From assembly GCA_964598885.1 (NCBI GenBank), contig CAZRES010000138.1, positions 1-7,785 on the forward strand: a DNA stretch of 7,785 nt, read 5' to 3'. Source of the stretch: SURF-33 sp964598885. GTDB taxonomy: Bacteria > Desulfobacterota > Desulfobacteria > Desulfobacterales > Desulfosalsimonadaceae. The first letter of the stretch is position 1, and every line of letters starts with the position of its first letter. Positions 1 to 6,354 of this stretch are shown here, one piece after another. Position numbers and translations under genes: made by a program. The notes under the pieces are model-generated. The model saw nothing but the letters and a program-made list of their open reading frames with translations, made no database searches and was not told the DNA's origin.

Positions 1-24
1 AAAAAAACAACCGCTGGGAATAAT

Positions 25-79
25 TGATGCGTTCGTAAAAGTCGATTTTGAGCAAAATCCGACTTTTACGAACGCATCA
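25..79. repeat. Long near-perfect inverted repeat (hairpin)
   Basis: Two 20-nt arms (25-44 and 60-79) are exact reverse complements. The left arm begins TGATGCGTTCG and the right arm ends CGAACGCATCA. The inner segment 45-58 continues the palindrome (ATTTTG against CAAAAT), so the whole unit is a stem of about 25 bp with one bulged C and a tiny loop. It starts 9 nt past the stop codon of the SpmA-SpmB gene. It is AT-rich and has no T-run directly after the stem on either strand, so it is not a standard intrinsic terminator. It could slow or end transcription, protect the 3' end of the mRNA, or be a copy of a dispersed palindromic repeat. Nothing else is visible in 1-87. Confidence 0.85.
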
Positions 80-87
80 TAATTGAT

Positions 88-1455
88 TTATCCGAACATA
101 TAAAGGCAGGCGATCACCGCAAAAACAATGCCGGCCAGATCAGCGGTCAGGGCCGCTCCCAAGGCATGGCGGATCCGCCGCACCCCCACGGCCCCGAAAT
201 AGACCGCCAGCACGTAAAACGTGGTCTCCGTGGAACCTTGAAACGTGCTGACCAGATATCCCGCATAACTGTCCGGCCCGACGGCGGGATCATTAATGAT
301 GGATGCCAGCACGCCGTAGGCGCCGGAACCCGACAGGGGCCGAAGAATCGCCATGGGAAGGGCCTCGGCCGGCAATCCGACCCGGCCGGTCCATGCTCCC
401 AGAAACTGCACCATGACCTCCATGGCGCCGCTGGCCCGGAACATGCCCACCGCCACCAGGATGGCCACCAGGAACGGAATAATACGCACGGCTACCTGAA
501 AGCCCTCCTTGGCGCCCTCGATAAAGGCTTCATAGACCCGCACGCCCCTGAATACGCCAAACAGCAGGAACCCCACCATCAGAGACGGAATAATCCACGG
601 GGAAACGGTTTTTCCGAACACAATCGCCAGGGGAATCAGAGACGCCGCCGCCAGCAGGGCCAAAACGCTGACCCAGCCCGGATAACCTTCCTCCGAATTC
701 CAGGCCGCCGCATCCTCTTTCCCGGGCGCGTCGAGGATCTCGGAATGCGCATCAGCGGAATCCGAAGCCGGTTTTGCCGGAAAAACGGAAGAATCCGGCC
801 GGGAATCCCCGTTGGCGGGGGATTCGGAAATCCCGGAAGACGCGGCCGGGGCTGAAAACCGCGAATAGAGCTTTGCCGCCAGGATGGCCACCAGCGTGGA
901 ACCCATGGTGGCAAACAGGGTGGTGGGCAGGATGGCAGCGGGATCCATGGAACCGGCCGCGGCCCTCAATGCAATGACGCCCGTGGGCAGCAGGGTGATG
1001 CTTGAGGTGTTAATGGCCAGAAACAGGACCATGGCGTTGGTGGCCGTTCCCTTTTCGGGATTGAGCTTGTCCAGTTCCTGCATGGCCCGGATGCCGAACG
1101 GCGTGGCCGCGTTTCCAAGACCGAGCACATTGGCGGACAGGTTTAAAATCATGGCCCCCATGGCCGGATGATCGGCCGGAACCTCCGGGAAAAGACGGAC
1201 CATCAGGGGACGGATCAGCCGGGCAATAATCCGGAGCAGGCCCCCGGCCTCGGCGATCTTCATCAATCCCAGAAACAGGGTCATCACCCCGATCAACCCG
1301 ATGGCCAGTTCCACGGCTCCAGCAGCCGACGCCACCATTTCCGCGGAAAGTTGTTCCATTGGCGACGGCCCGGCCGCCTCCGGAGACCAGGCAAACTGCC
1401 GGAACCCGGCAAATATAAAGGCGATCAGCACAATGGCGCAAAAGACAATATTCAT
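88..1455 (-). CDS. Fused SpmA-SpmB nucleoside-recognition (Gate) domain membrane protein
   Basis: The 455-residue protein is highly hydrophobic and carries two homologous membrane halves. Residues 1 to about 200 resemble SpmA (spore maturation protein A), with the stretch NLSANVLGLGNAATPFG followed by a segment containing NTSSITLLPTG. Residues about 257-455 resemble SpmB, with RPLSGSGAYG and the ending FQGSTETTFYVLAVYFG. A polar linker rich in Ser, Ala, Asp and Glu (about 203-255) joins them. In spore formers these are two genes; the fused form is known in non-sporulating Gram-negatives, where its substrate is unknown. Members belong to the nucleoside-recognition/Gate family, and a transport or membrane-complex role is inferred. 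The ATG at 1455 starts 15 nt after the methyltransferase stop with no clear Shine-Dalgarno, so translation is probably coupled to the upstream gene. It is the last gene of the minus-strand set. Confidence 0.87.
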   Translation of the reverse strand: MNIVFCAIVLIAFIFAGFRQFAWSPEAAGPSPMEQLSAEMVASAAGAVELAIGLIGVMTLFLGLMKIAEAGGLLRIIARLIRPLMVRLFPEVPADHPAMGAMILNLSANVLGLGNAATPFGIRAMQELDKLNPEKGTATNAMVLFLAINTSSITLLPTGVIALRAAAGSMDPAAILPTTLFATMGSTLVAILAAKLYSRFSAPAASSGISESPANGDSRPDSSVFPAKPASDSADAHSEILDAPGKEDAAAWNSEEGYPGWVSVLALLAAASLIPLAIVFGKTVSPWIIPSLMVGFLLFGVFRGVRVYEAFIEGAKEGFQVAVRIIPFLVAILVAVGMFRASGAMEVMVQFLGAWTGRVGLPAEALPMAILRPLSGSGAYGVLASIINDPAVGPDSYAGYLVSTFQGSTETTFYVLAVYFGAVGVRRIRHALGAALTADLAGIVFAVIACLYMFG

Positions 1456-1470
1456 TGATATCGCCGCTGC

Positions 1471-2547
1471 TTACTCAAACAGGCATCGTTGAATCATGGG
1501 GCCGTTCCCGTCCTCGTAATCGGTTTCAAATACGTCGGATGCGACGCGCCGGACCCGGCAGGCCATAGGCAGCCGCAGGTTTTTTTCCTGGGCCGTCATC
1601 ACCGGAACGTCGTAATAAAAATTGGAATGTTTCAAGGGACCTTTTTCCGTTGTCCGTTTTTGAACAAACTCCCGGTGGGCCCGCAACCGCTCTTTTACCA
1701 GAATCCGGGCCGGCCCGACGCTGCTTTCCATCCGGAAGACGATGGCCTCTTTAAATCCAGCATCGATTTCATAGCCGATACTGTTTCTTCCCGCTGCTGC
1801 GGCAGCGGCCAGGGTGGTGCCGGAACCCGCGAAGGGATCGAGAACCGTATCGCCCGCAACAGAATACATGTGGATCAGCCGGTAGGGGACGTCAAAGGGA
1901 AATGCCGCGCTCCTGTCGCGCAGCGCCTTATTCTGGATTTTCTGACGCGCGCCCTTGACATCCATCCAGACATCCGAAAACCAGCGGTTTCGCTCCTCCC
2001 AGAAAACCGCGCTTTCCCGGCGAATCTGACTTTCCGATCCCGCTTCAAAGACCCGCTTGTCTCCCTTGCGCGCAATCAGGATATATTCATGCTCCAACGT
2101 GACATAGGCCCCGGCCGGCAGCATGCCCGCTCCCATGAACTTGTTGGGCGCGTTGGTCTGTTTCCGCCAGATCACGGCCGGCAGCAGAGTGAGCCCTTTT
2201 TCATACAGGCGGTTTACCATGCGGACATGATTGGGATATAGCGTAAAGCGGCCTTTAAGCGTCCGGACCGCATCCCCGATATTGATACAGGCAAATCCGC
2301 CGTTTTTCAAAACCCGGATCATCTCGTCCCAGACCGGATCAAGCTGCCGATGCATCAGCTCAAAGGCCCGGTTGCCGTCTTCTTCTCTTAAGGCCTTGTC
2401 GATTTTCGGGTCCGCGTTCCGGAACATCTCATCCCACATGGCGATCATGGGATACGGCGGCGATGTCACCACCAGATCGACGCTTTCGTCGGCGACCGCC
2501 GACATGTTGCGGGCGTCGGCGAAAAAAAGACGATGCGTGGTTTTCAT
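1471..2547 (-). CDS. Site-specific DNA methyltransferase (N6-adenine/N4-cytosine type, solitary)
   Basis: The 358-residue protein has the amino-methyltransferase signature. The catalytic motif IV, TSPPY, lies near the N-terminus (28-32), and the AdoMet-binding motif I, DPFAGSGTT, lies late (237-245), followed by GYEID. That order is the beta arrangement of the PF01555 (N6_N4_Mtase) family. SPPY is more typical of N4-cytosine and beta-class N6-adenine enzymes than DPPY, so the methylated base cannot be fixed by eye. Residues about 270-358 form a C-terminal extension beyond the usual catalytic core and may help target recognition. No restriction endonuclease gene lies beside it, so it looks like an orphan methyltransferase acting in regulation or genome marking rather than half of a restriction system. 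It starts at the ATG at 2547, 16 nt after the LOG gene stop, with a GGGAA-like Shine-Dalgarno. Confidence 0.9.
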   Translation of the reverse strand: MKTTHRLFFADARNMSAVADESVDLVVTSPPYPMIAMWDEMFRNADPKIDKALREEDGNRAFELMHRQLDPVWDEMIRVLKNGGFACINIGDAVRTLKGRFTLYPNHVRMVNRLYEKGLTLLPAVIWRKQTNAPNKFMGAGMLPAGAYVTLEHEYILIARKGDKRVFEAGSESQIRRESAVFWEERNRWFSDVWMDVKGARQKIQNKALRDRSAAFPFDVPYRLIHMYSVAGDTVLDPFAGSGTTLAAAAAAGRNSIGYEIDAGFKEAIVFRMESSVGPARILVKERLRAHREFVQKRTTEKGPLKHSNFYYDVPVMTAQEKNLRLPMACRVRRVASDVFETDYEDGNGPMIQRCLFE

Positions 2548-2563
2548 GAATGCCGGTTCCCGT

Positions 2564-3220
2564 TTACTTCCAATATTTTACCGTGCTTTTGACGATGCTG
2601 AGCACTTCATTCATGTCATCGGTGAGATGCATGATGTTCATGTCCTCCGGCGATATCATCCCTTCGTCCACAAGCCGGGCCCTGATCCATTCCAGCAATC
2701 CTTCATAGTATTGAGTGCCGAACAGAATGACCGGCAAAGGCTTGATCCGATGGGTCTGGACCAGGGTAATGGCTTCGGCAAATTCATCCAGGGTCCCGAA
2801 TCCGCCGGGCATGATAATATACGCCAGGGCGTATTTGACAAACATGACCTTGCGCACGAAAAAATAATTAAATTGCAGGTTGATATTGGCATAAGAATTG
2901 GGCCGCTGTTCCCGGGGAAGGATAATATTCATGCCCACCGATTTCCCGCCTTTTTCCGCAGCCCCTTTATTGGCGGCCTCCATGATTCCGCCGCCGCCGC
3001 CGGTGATCACGGCAAATCCGTTTTCAACCATCATGCCGGCCAGGGTTTCGGTCATCTGATAATACGGATGGTCCGGCGCCACCCGGGCGGACCCGAAAAT
3101 GGAAACCGCGGGGCCCAGATCGTGAAACGCTTCCACGCCGTCGACAAATTCCCCCATAATTTTAAAAAGCCGCCACGATTCGCTGAACCGCATTTCATCA
3201 ATGGGAAACTGCTCTTTCAT
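2564..3220 (-). CDS. LOG-family / TIGR00730 Rossmann-fold protein (lysine decarboxylase-like)
   Basis: The protein has 218 residues when begun at the ATG at 3220 (MKEQFPID), which has GGAG about 9 nt upstream. The reading frame stays open to an ATG at 3283, but that start lacks a good ribosome site and would add residues unlike the family. Diagnostic motifs are SIFGSAR (40-46), the nucleotide-binding loop GGGGGIMEAANKGA (74-87) and PGGFGTLDEF (138-147). In the best-studied members, PGGxGTxxE is the catalytic signature of cytokinin riboside 5'-monophosphate phosphoribohydrolases (LOG). Bacterial relatives split a base from a nucleoside monophosphate, and the old name lysine decarboxylase is probably wrong. 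The first glycine-rich loop usually reads GGGPG; here the Pro position is Gly. It is the second gene of the minus-strand set, 93 nt after the selenoprotein. Confidence 0.88.
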   Translation of the reverse strand: MKEQFPIDEMRFSESWRLFKIMGEFVDGVEAFHDLGPAVSIFGSARVAPDHPYYQMTETLAGMMVENGFAVITGGGGGIMEAANKGAAEKGGKSVGMNIILPREQRPNSYANINLQFNYFFVRKVMFVKYALAYIIMPGGFGTLDEFAEAITLVQTHRIKPLPVILFGTQYYEGLLEWIRARLVDEGMISPEDMNIMHLTDDMNEVLSIVKSTVKYWK

Positions 3221-3284
3221 AAAAGGATGCTCCAGAATGATAACGGGAAAAAAATCCACGGGCCATGAACCCGCGGACGACAAT

Positions 3285-3318
3285 TTTGAAAAACCGGCGC
3301 ACGGCCGGAAAAGTCAAA
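3285..3318 (-). promoter_or_regulatory. Putative SECIS element for the second UGA (codon 73)
   Basis: The transcript downstream of UGA 3325-3323 folds into a 5-bp stem CCGGC/GCCGG (3308-3304 with 3298-3294) closed by the 5-nt loop CGUGC (3303-3299). A pyrimidine-rich internal loop separates this from a second 5-bp helix, UUUGA/UCAAA (3318-3314 with 3289-3285). The loop G at 3302 is 23 nt from the U of the UGA, inside the window known for bacterial SECIS elements and close to that of E. coli fdhF. The element overlaps the final stop codon and runs into the spacer before the LOG gene. The GC stem followed by five Us could also act as a weak terminator. Confidence 0.65.
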
Positions 3319-3541
3319 CGCCTCAGCTTCTGCCGTTAAATCCGATGGTGATCCGGTCACCGTCTACGATCACCGGCACCCGGCGTCTTCCGTCCGACAA
3401 TTTTAACATGTGCTCCAGGCTTTTTTCGTCTTTTACCACATCGATATATTCCACGGCGATGTTTTTCGCCTTATAGGCTTCACGAGCCCCATTGGTAAAC
3501 GGTCAGGCGCTTTTGCCGTAAATCGTTATTTTTTCGGCCAT
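3314..3541 (-). CDS. Uxx-star-type glutaredoxin-like selenoprotein with two in-frame UGA (Sec) codons
   Basis: Conventional reading breaks this gene at UGA codons 13 (3505-3503) and 73 (3325-3323). Read through as selenocysteine, it gives 75 residues. It begins MAEKITIYGKSA-U13-PFT, a beta strand followed by a glutaredoxin-like U-P-F-T site. Next come a helix, RRVPVIV (52-58 region, with the Val-Pro cis-proline motif at 55-56) and TIGFNGRS, then U73-G-V and the UGA stop at 3316-3314. The layout matches what I recall as the Uxx-star glutaredoxin-like (seleno)protein family, named for the C-terminal U-x-x-stop. The protein contains no Cys, so the two Sec residues would be its only chalcogen redox centres. 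Each UGA has a SECIS-like hairpin downstream. The start is the ATG at 3541, because GGGAGG lies 6 nt before it; the ATG at 3547 touches the Shine-Dalgarno. It is first in the minus-strand set. If codon 73 is a true stop, the protein has 72 residues. Confidence 0.87.
3475..3489 (-). promoter_or_regulatory. Putative SECIS element for the first UGA (codon 13)
   Basis: Downstream of UGA 3505-3503 the transcript folds into a short stem GGCU/AGCC (3488-3485 with 3479-3476), extendable by one G-U pair, closed by the loop CGUGA (3484-3480). The loop G at 3483 is 22 nt from the U of the UGA. The near-identical loop and spacing at the second UGA (CGUGC, 23 nt) argue that both are recognised by the same SelB. 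The stem is short, and the helix choice was made by eye without energy calculation. Confidence 0.65.
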
Positions 3542-3547
3542 ATCCAT

Positions 3548-3553
3548 CCTCCC
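3548..3553 (-). promoter_or_regulatory. Shine-Dalgarno deciding the selenoprotein start
   Basis: GGGAGG on the minus strand ends directly at the ATG at 3547 but stands 6 nt before the second in-frame ATG at 3541. Only the latter has workable spacing, so the protein is taken to begin MAEKIT. Confidence 0.75.
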
Positions 3554-3620
3554 GGCATCCCGATCACATTAAAAAACAATTGATAAATCAGACTATTATA
3601 ATAATAAACCGTAGACATTC

Positions 3621-3648
3621 ATTATCAGTCCGACCCCGGAGCTGTCAA
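3621..3648 (-). promoter_or_regulatory. Sigma70-type promoter for the minus-strand gene set
   Basis: On the minus strand a perfect TTGACA (3648-3643) is followed after 16 bp by GATAAT (3626-3621), five of six matches to the -10 consensus. Transcription would start near 3614, giving a leader of roughly 70 nt before the selenoprotein. It lies back to back with the HPr promoter. Confidence 0.6.
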
Positions 3649-3671
3649 TCCTTTTAGTGGGCAGCATTTCA

Positions 3672-3701
3672 TTGACAATTCCACAATCATCGTGCTAATC
3701 T
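3672..3701 (+). promoter_or_regulatory. Candidate promoter for ptsH-ptsI-smpB
   Basis: A perfect TTGACA (3672-3677) is followed after 18 bp by TAATCT (3696-3701), preceded by TGC as in an extended -10 element. The -10 match is poor (three of six), so this is a candidate only. The region 3542-3739 is otherwise AT-rich, and no gene or riboswitch was recognised in it. Confidence 0.4.
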
Positions 3702-3739
3702 TAATATTTTCGAAAAAATAAATTATTAAGCATATAAAG

Positions 3740-4015
3740 ATGTTAATGGATAACAACGCAAAAAGAGTCACCGTGATCAGCGAACTGGGTCTGCACGCCA
3801 GGCCGGCGGCCATGGTGGCCCAACTGGCCATGAAGGCCAAATCGGATATCTGGCTGATCAAAAAGGATCAGGCGGTCGACGCATCCAGCATCATCGACAT
3901 TCTGGCTCTTGAATGCCGAAAAGGCACGGAACTGGTCATTCGCGCCGAGCATCCAGAGGATATGGACATTGTCGAGAGGATCGCCGTGCTGTTTAAAAAA
4001 GGTTTTACGGAGTAA
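3740..4015 (+). CDS. ptsH: Phosphocarrier protein HPr
   Basis: The 91-residue protein has the usual HPr size and fold signature. The active-site motif GLHARPAA places the phosphorylated His at residue 19 with Arg21 beside it. The second helix reads VDASSIIDILAL, where Ser50 aligns with the regulatory Ser46 of Gram-positive HPr. HPr takes a phosphoryl group from enzyme I, encoded immediately downstream, and passes it to PTS acceptors in the cytoplasm. No EII permease is visible here, so in this organism the relay may serve regulation or a distant fructose- or mannose-type system. The start is uncertain: ATG at 3740 or 3746 are both possible, with only a weak AAAG before them. The stop overlaps the GGAG ribosome site of ptsI, which suggests translational coupling. 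Confidence 0.93.
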   Translation: MLMDNNAKRVTVISELGLHARPAAMVAQLAMKAKSDIWLIKKDQAVDASSIIDILALECRKGTELVIRAEHPEDMDIVERIAVLFKKGFTE

Positions 4016-4022
4016 CCGGCTC

Positions 4023-5825
4023 ATGAATGCACCCCAAACAGGCGAAATCAGATTAACGGGTATCGGCGGATCACCGGGTATCTGTATTGGAAGAGCGTAT
4101 CTGGTCAACAGGGACGGGGTTGCGGTCGTTGAAAAATATCATATCCATTCGAACAATATCGATAATGAAATCAATCGGTTTAAAAACGCGGTGTCAAAAG
4201 CGAAAAAAGAACTGACCGCTATCCTCGCCGAACTTCCCGAGGACCTGAAAAAGCATGCCTATATTCTGGAAACCCACATGCTGCTGCACAAGGATAAAAT
4301 GCTGTACGGCAAGGCGATTGACGGCATCAAAACTCAACGCATCAATGCGGAATGGGCCTTGCGCGAAGCAACCGCCGTGGCAAAGGAGATGTTTTCCAAT
4401 ATCGCCGATTCCTATCTCAAGGGGCGCGGCGCTGATATCGAACATGTTTCCGACCGGATCATGAGAAATCTTGTTGGGGCCAAGGATGTCGATATTTCCG
4501 GAATCAACAGCCGGGTCATTCTGGTGGCCAACAACCTGTCGCCGGCGGAAACCAGCCAGATTCAGCTTGAAAAGATCATGGGATTCGTCACCGACCGGGG
4601 GGGCAAGGATTCCCACACCAGCATCATCGCCCGCACCCTTGAAATACCGGCGGTGCTCGCTCTGGAAACCGCCACCGTCACCATCAAAAACAACGATATT
4701 CTGATCGTGGACGGCACCGAGGGGCTGGTCATCATCAACCCGGATGAGAAAACGCTTATTACCTATGAAGCGCGCGCGGCGACATACAAGGCCCGCAAGG
4801 CCGACGCCCTGCGCACCAGCGATCGCCCGGCAAAAAGTCATGACGGGAAACTGTTTCGGGTTATGGGCAACATCGAACTGGCCGAGGAAATCGTTGCGGT
4901 CAAGGACCACGGCGGCGACGGCATCGGTCTTTTCCGCACGGAATTTCTCTATATGAACCGGCCCGACGTCCCCGGGGAACAGGAGCTGTTCGAAAAATAC
5001 AGGGAAGTGGCGGAGTTGATGTCGCCGCAACCGGTGACCATCCGGACCCTTGATACGAACGGCGACAAGGGGATTGAGGCCGGCCAACCGGAGGAAGAAA
5101 CCAATCCGGCCCTGGGCCTGCGGGCGATCCGGTTCTGCCTGAAAAACAAAGACATATTCAAGACGCAGCTCCGGGCCATTCTCCGGGCCGCGGCCTACGG
5201 CAACGTGCGTCTTCTGATCCCCATGATATCAAGCTGCGAGGAAATCGACCAGACCAAAAGCATGATCGCGGAAGCCGCCCAAAGCCTTGAAAACGACGGT
5301 CTGGATTATAACCGGGAAATTGAATTCGGCATTATGATGGAAGTCCCGTCGGCTTTCATTATGGCGGATGCTATGGCCACCATGGTCGATTTTTTCAGCA
5401 TCGGCACCAATGACCTGGTACAGTATCTTCTGGCCATCGACCGGGGCAACCGGCATGTGGCCTATCTTTACAGCGCGCTTCATCCCGCGGTTATCCGGCT
5501 GGTCAAGCAACTCGCCGACGTGGGCAAAAAGGCCGGCATCAATACCTATATGTGCGGGGAAATGGCCGCTGATATTCGTCATTTGCCGATTTTAATGGGC
5601 ATCGGCATTTCGGAATTGAGCATGTCGCCTCAGTCGATCCCCCTGGTTAAAAATGTCATCCGGAAAATCAGTGTAGCCGAATCCCGGGTATTTCTCAAAG
5701 AAGTGCTCAAACAGACCACCACCGGCGATATCCTCCAATTGATCGAGGACACTTACGGCGGGCTGCTGTCTGAAACGCTGTATTCGCGGATGACTCCGGA
5801 GCCGCAACCAACGGGACGAACATAA
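4023..5825 (+). CDS. ptsI: Phosphoenolpyruvate-protein phosphotransferase (PTS enzyme I)
   Basis: The 600-residue protein, begun at the ATG at 4023, is slightly longer than the usual 570-580. The frame is open upstream to 3909, but that part overlaps ptsH and is not EI-like, and GGAG lies 10 nt before 4023. The N-terminal domain opens GIGGSPGICIGRAY. The swivelling phosphohistidine domain has GGKDSHTSIIAR with catalytic His198. The PEP-binding barrel shows GIGLFRTEF (Arg305), TIRTLDTNGDKG (Arg341), GTNDLVQY (461-468) and the MCGEMA motif with catalytic Cys511. All key residues seen in E. coli enzyme I are present. The enzyme autophosphorylates from PEP and hands the group to HPr. Its stop is merged with the smpB ribosome site, so ptsH, ptsI and smpB are probably co-transcribed. 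Confidence 0.95.
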   Translation: MNAPQTGEIRLTGIGGSPGICIGRAYLVNRDGVAVVEKYHIHSNNIDNEINRFKNAVSKAKKELTAILAELPEDLKKHAYILETHMLLHKDKMLYGKAIDGIKTQRINAEWALREATAVAKEMFSNIADSYLKGRGADIEHVSDRIMRNLVGAKDVDISGINSRVILVANNLSPAETSQIQLEKIMGFVTDRGGKDSHTSIIARTLEIPAVLALETATVTIKNNDILIVDGTEGLVIINPDEKTLITYEARAATYKARKADALRTSDRPAKSHDGKLFRVMGNIELAEEIVAVKDHGGDGIGLFRTEFLYMNRPDVPGEQELFEKYREVAELMSPQPVTIRTLDTNGDKGIEAGQPEEETNPALGLRAIRFCLKNKDIFKTQLRAILRAAAYGNVRLLIPMISSCEEIDQTKSMIAEAAQSLENDGLDYNREIEFGIMMEVPSAFIMADAMATMVDFFSIGTNDLVQYLLAIDRGNRHVAYLYSALHPAVIRLVKQLADVGKKAGINTYMCGEMAADIRHLPILMGIGISELSMSPQSIPLVKNVIRKISVAESRVFLKEVLKQTTTGDILQLIEDTYGGLLSETLYSRMTPEPQPTGRT

Positions 5826-5840
5826 AAGGAACGCATCCAC

Positions 5841-6296
5841 TTGAGTAACGATCATATCAAAATAATAGCGGAAAACCGGAAAGCCCGGCATGATTATCAC
5901 ATTGACGAAGAAATCGAAGCCGGCATGGTGCTGGTGGGCACTGAGGTCAAAGCCATGCGCTTAGGGCGAGCCAACCTGAAGGATTCGTACGGCAAATTCA
6001 AAAAAGGGGAACTTTTTATCTGCCAGATGCACATCAGTCCCTATCCCTTTGCCTTCCACGACAATCATGAACCTTTGCGAATGCGCAAACTGCTGCTCAA
6101 AAAATCCGAGCTCAAGCGGCTTTACGGGAAAATGCGGGAAAAAGGATTCGCCCTGATTCCCTTAAAAGTGTATTTCCGGGACGGAAAAGCCAAAATTACC
6201 ATGGCCCTGGCCCGGGGAAAGCGCAAATACGATAAACGGCAAGCCATCAAGGATCGCGAAATCAAACGGGAACTCGACCGCGCCCGGAAAAAATGA
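5841..6296 (+). CDS. smpB: SsrA-binding protein SmpB
   Basis: The 151-residue protein has the normal SmpB length and signatures: AENRKARHDY (10-19), GTEVKAMRLGRANLKDSY (33-50) and the basic tail RGKRKYDKRQAIKDRE (125-140), which inserts into the empty mRNA channel of the stalled ribosome. SmpB binds the tRNA-like part of tmRNA and delivers it to stalled ribosomes, where the unfinished protein is tagged for degradation. The start is a TTG at 5841. No ATG occurs before the conserved region, and AAAGGA (5825-5830) stands 10 nt upstream, sharing a base with the ptsI stop codon. Its RNA partner ssrA is encoded 136 nt downstream, an adjacency seen in many bacteria. Confidence 0.95.
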   Translation: MSNDHIKIIAENRKARHDYHIDEEIEAGMVLVGTEVKAMRLGRANLKDSYGKFKKGELFICQMHISPYPFAFHDNHEPLRMRKLLLKKSELKRLYGKMREKGFALIPLKVYFRDGKAKITMALARGKRKYDKRQAIKDREIKRELDRARKK

Positions 6297-6330
6297 TTTT
6301 CCGGCTTACCGGCGGCATGTCTCTTTTGTA

Positions 6331-6354
6331 TCCGCTATTGTGTCCGCTATTGTG
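6331..6354 (+). repeat. Perfect 12-bp tandem duplication abutting the ssrA -35 box
   Basis: TCCGCTATTGTG occurs twice in direct succession (6331-6342, 6343-6354), and the second copy ends exactly where the TTGACA -35 box begins. It may be a slippage duplication or a paired regulator site. No known operator was recognised. Confidence 0.9.

Noticed and set aside
3221..3283. Longer LOG protein starting at 3283
   Set aside because: The extra 21 residues do not look like the family, the start has no ribosome site, and this stretch contains the selenoprotein's 3' hairpin. The ATG at 3220 has GGAG well placed.
3201..3476. Plus-strand open frame opposite the selenoprotein
   Set aside because: It is antisense to the selenoprotein and LOG start and resembles nothing recognisable. 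The minus strand carries coherent motifs, SD and promoter.
3503..3505. The UGA as an ordinary stop or sequencing frameshift, making the gene a pseudogene
   Set aside because: The frame is intact on both sides, the codon sits exactly at the redox-active position of a glutaredoxin-like fold, and a SECIS-like hairpin follows at the right distance.
3909..4022. Extended N-terminus for enzyme I
   Set aside because: It overlaps ptsH in another frame and is not EI-like. The ATG at 4023 is preceded by GGAG and followed directly by the EI start motif.
4194..5087. Long minus-strand frame opposite ptsI
   Set aside because: It is a shadow of the enzyme I gene caused by codon composition. No family motifs, while the plus strand has all EI catalytic residues.
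6299..6312. CCGG-CTTA-CCGG hairpin after smpB as a terminator
   Set aside because: The stem is only 4 bp and no T-run follows. It may be chance, so a clear terminator between smpB and ssrA was not called.
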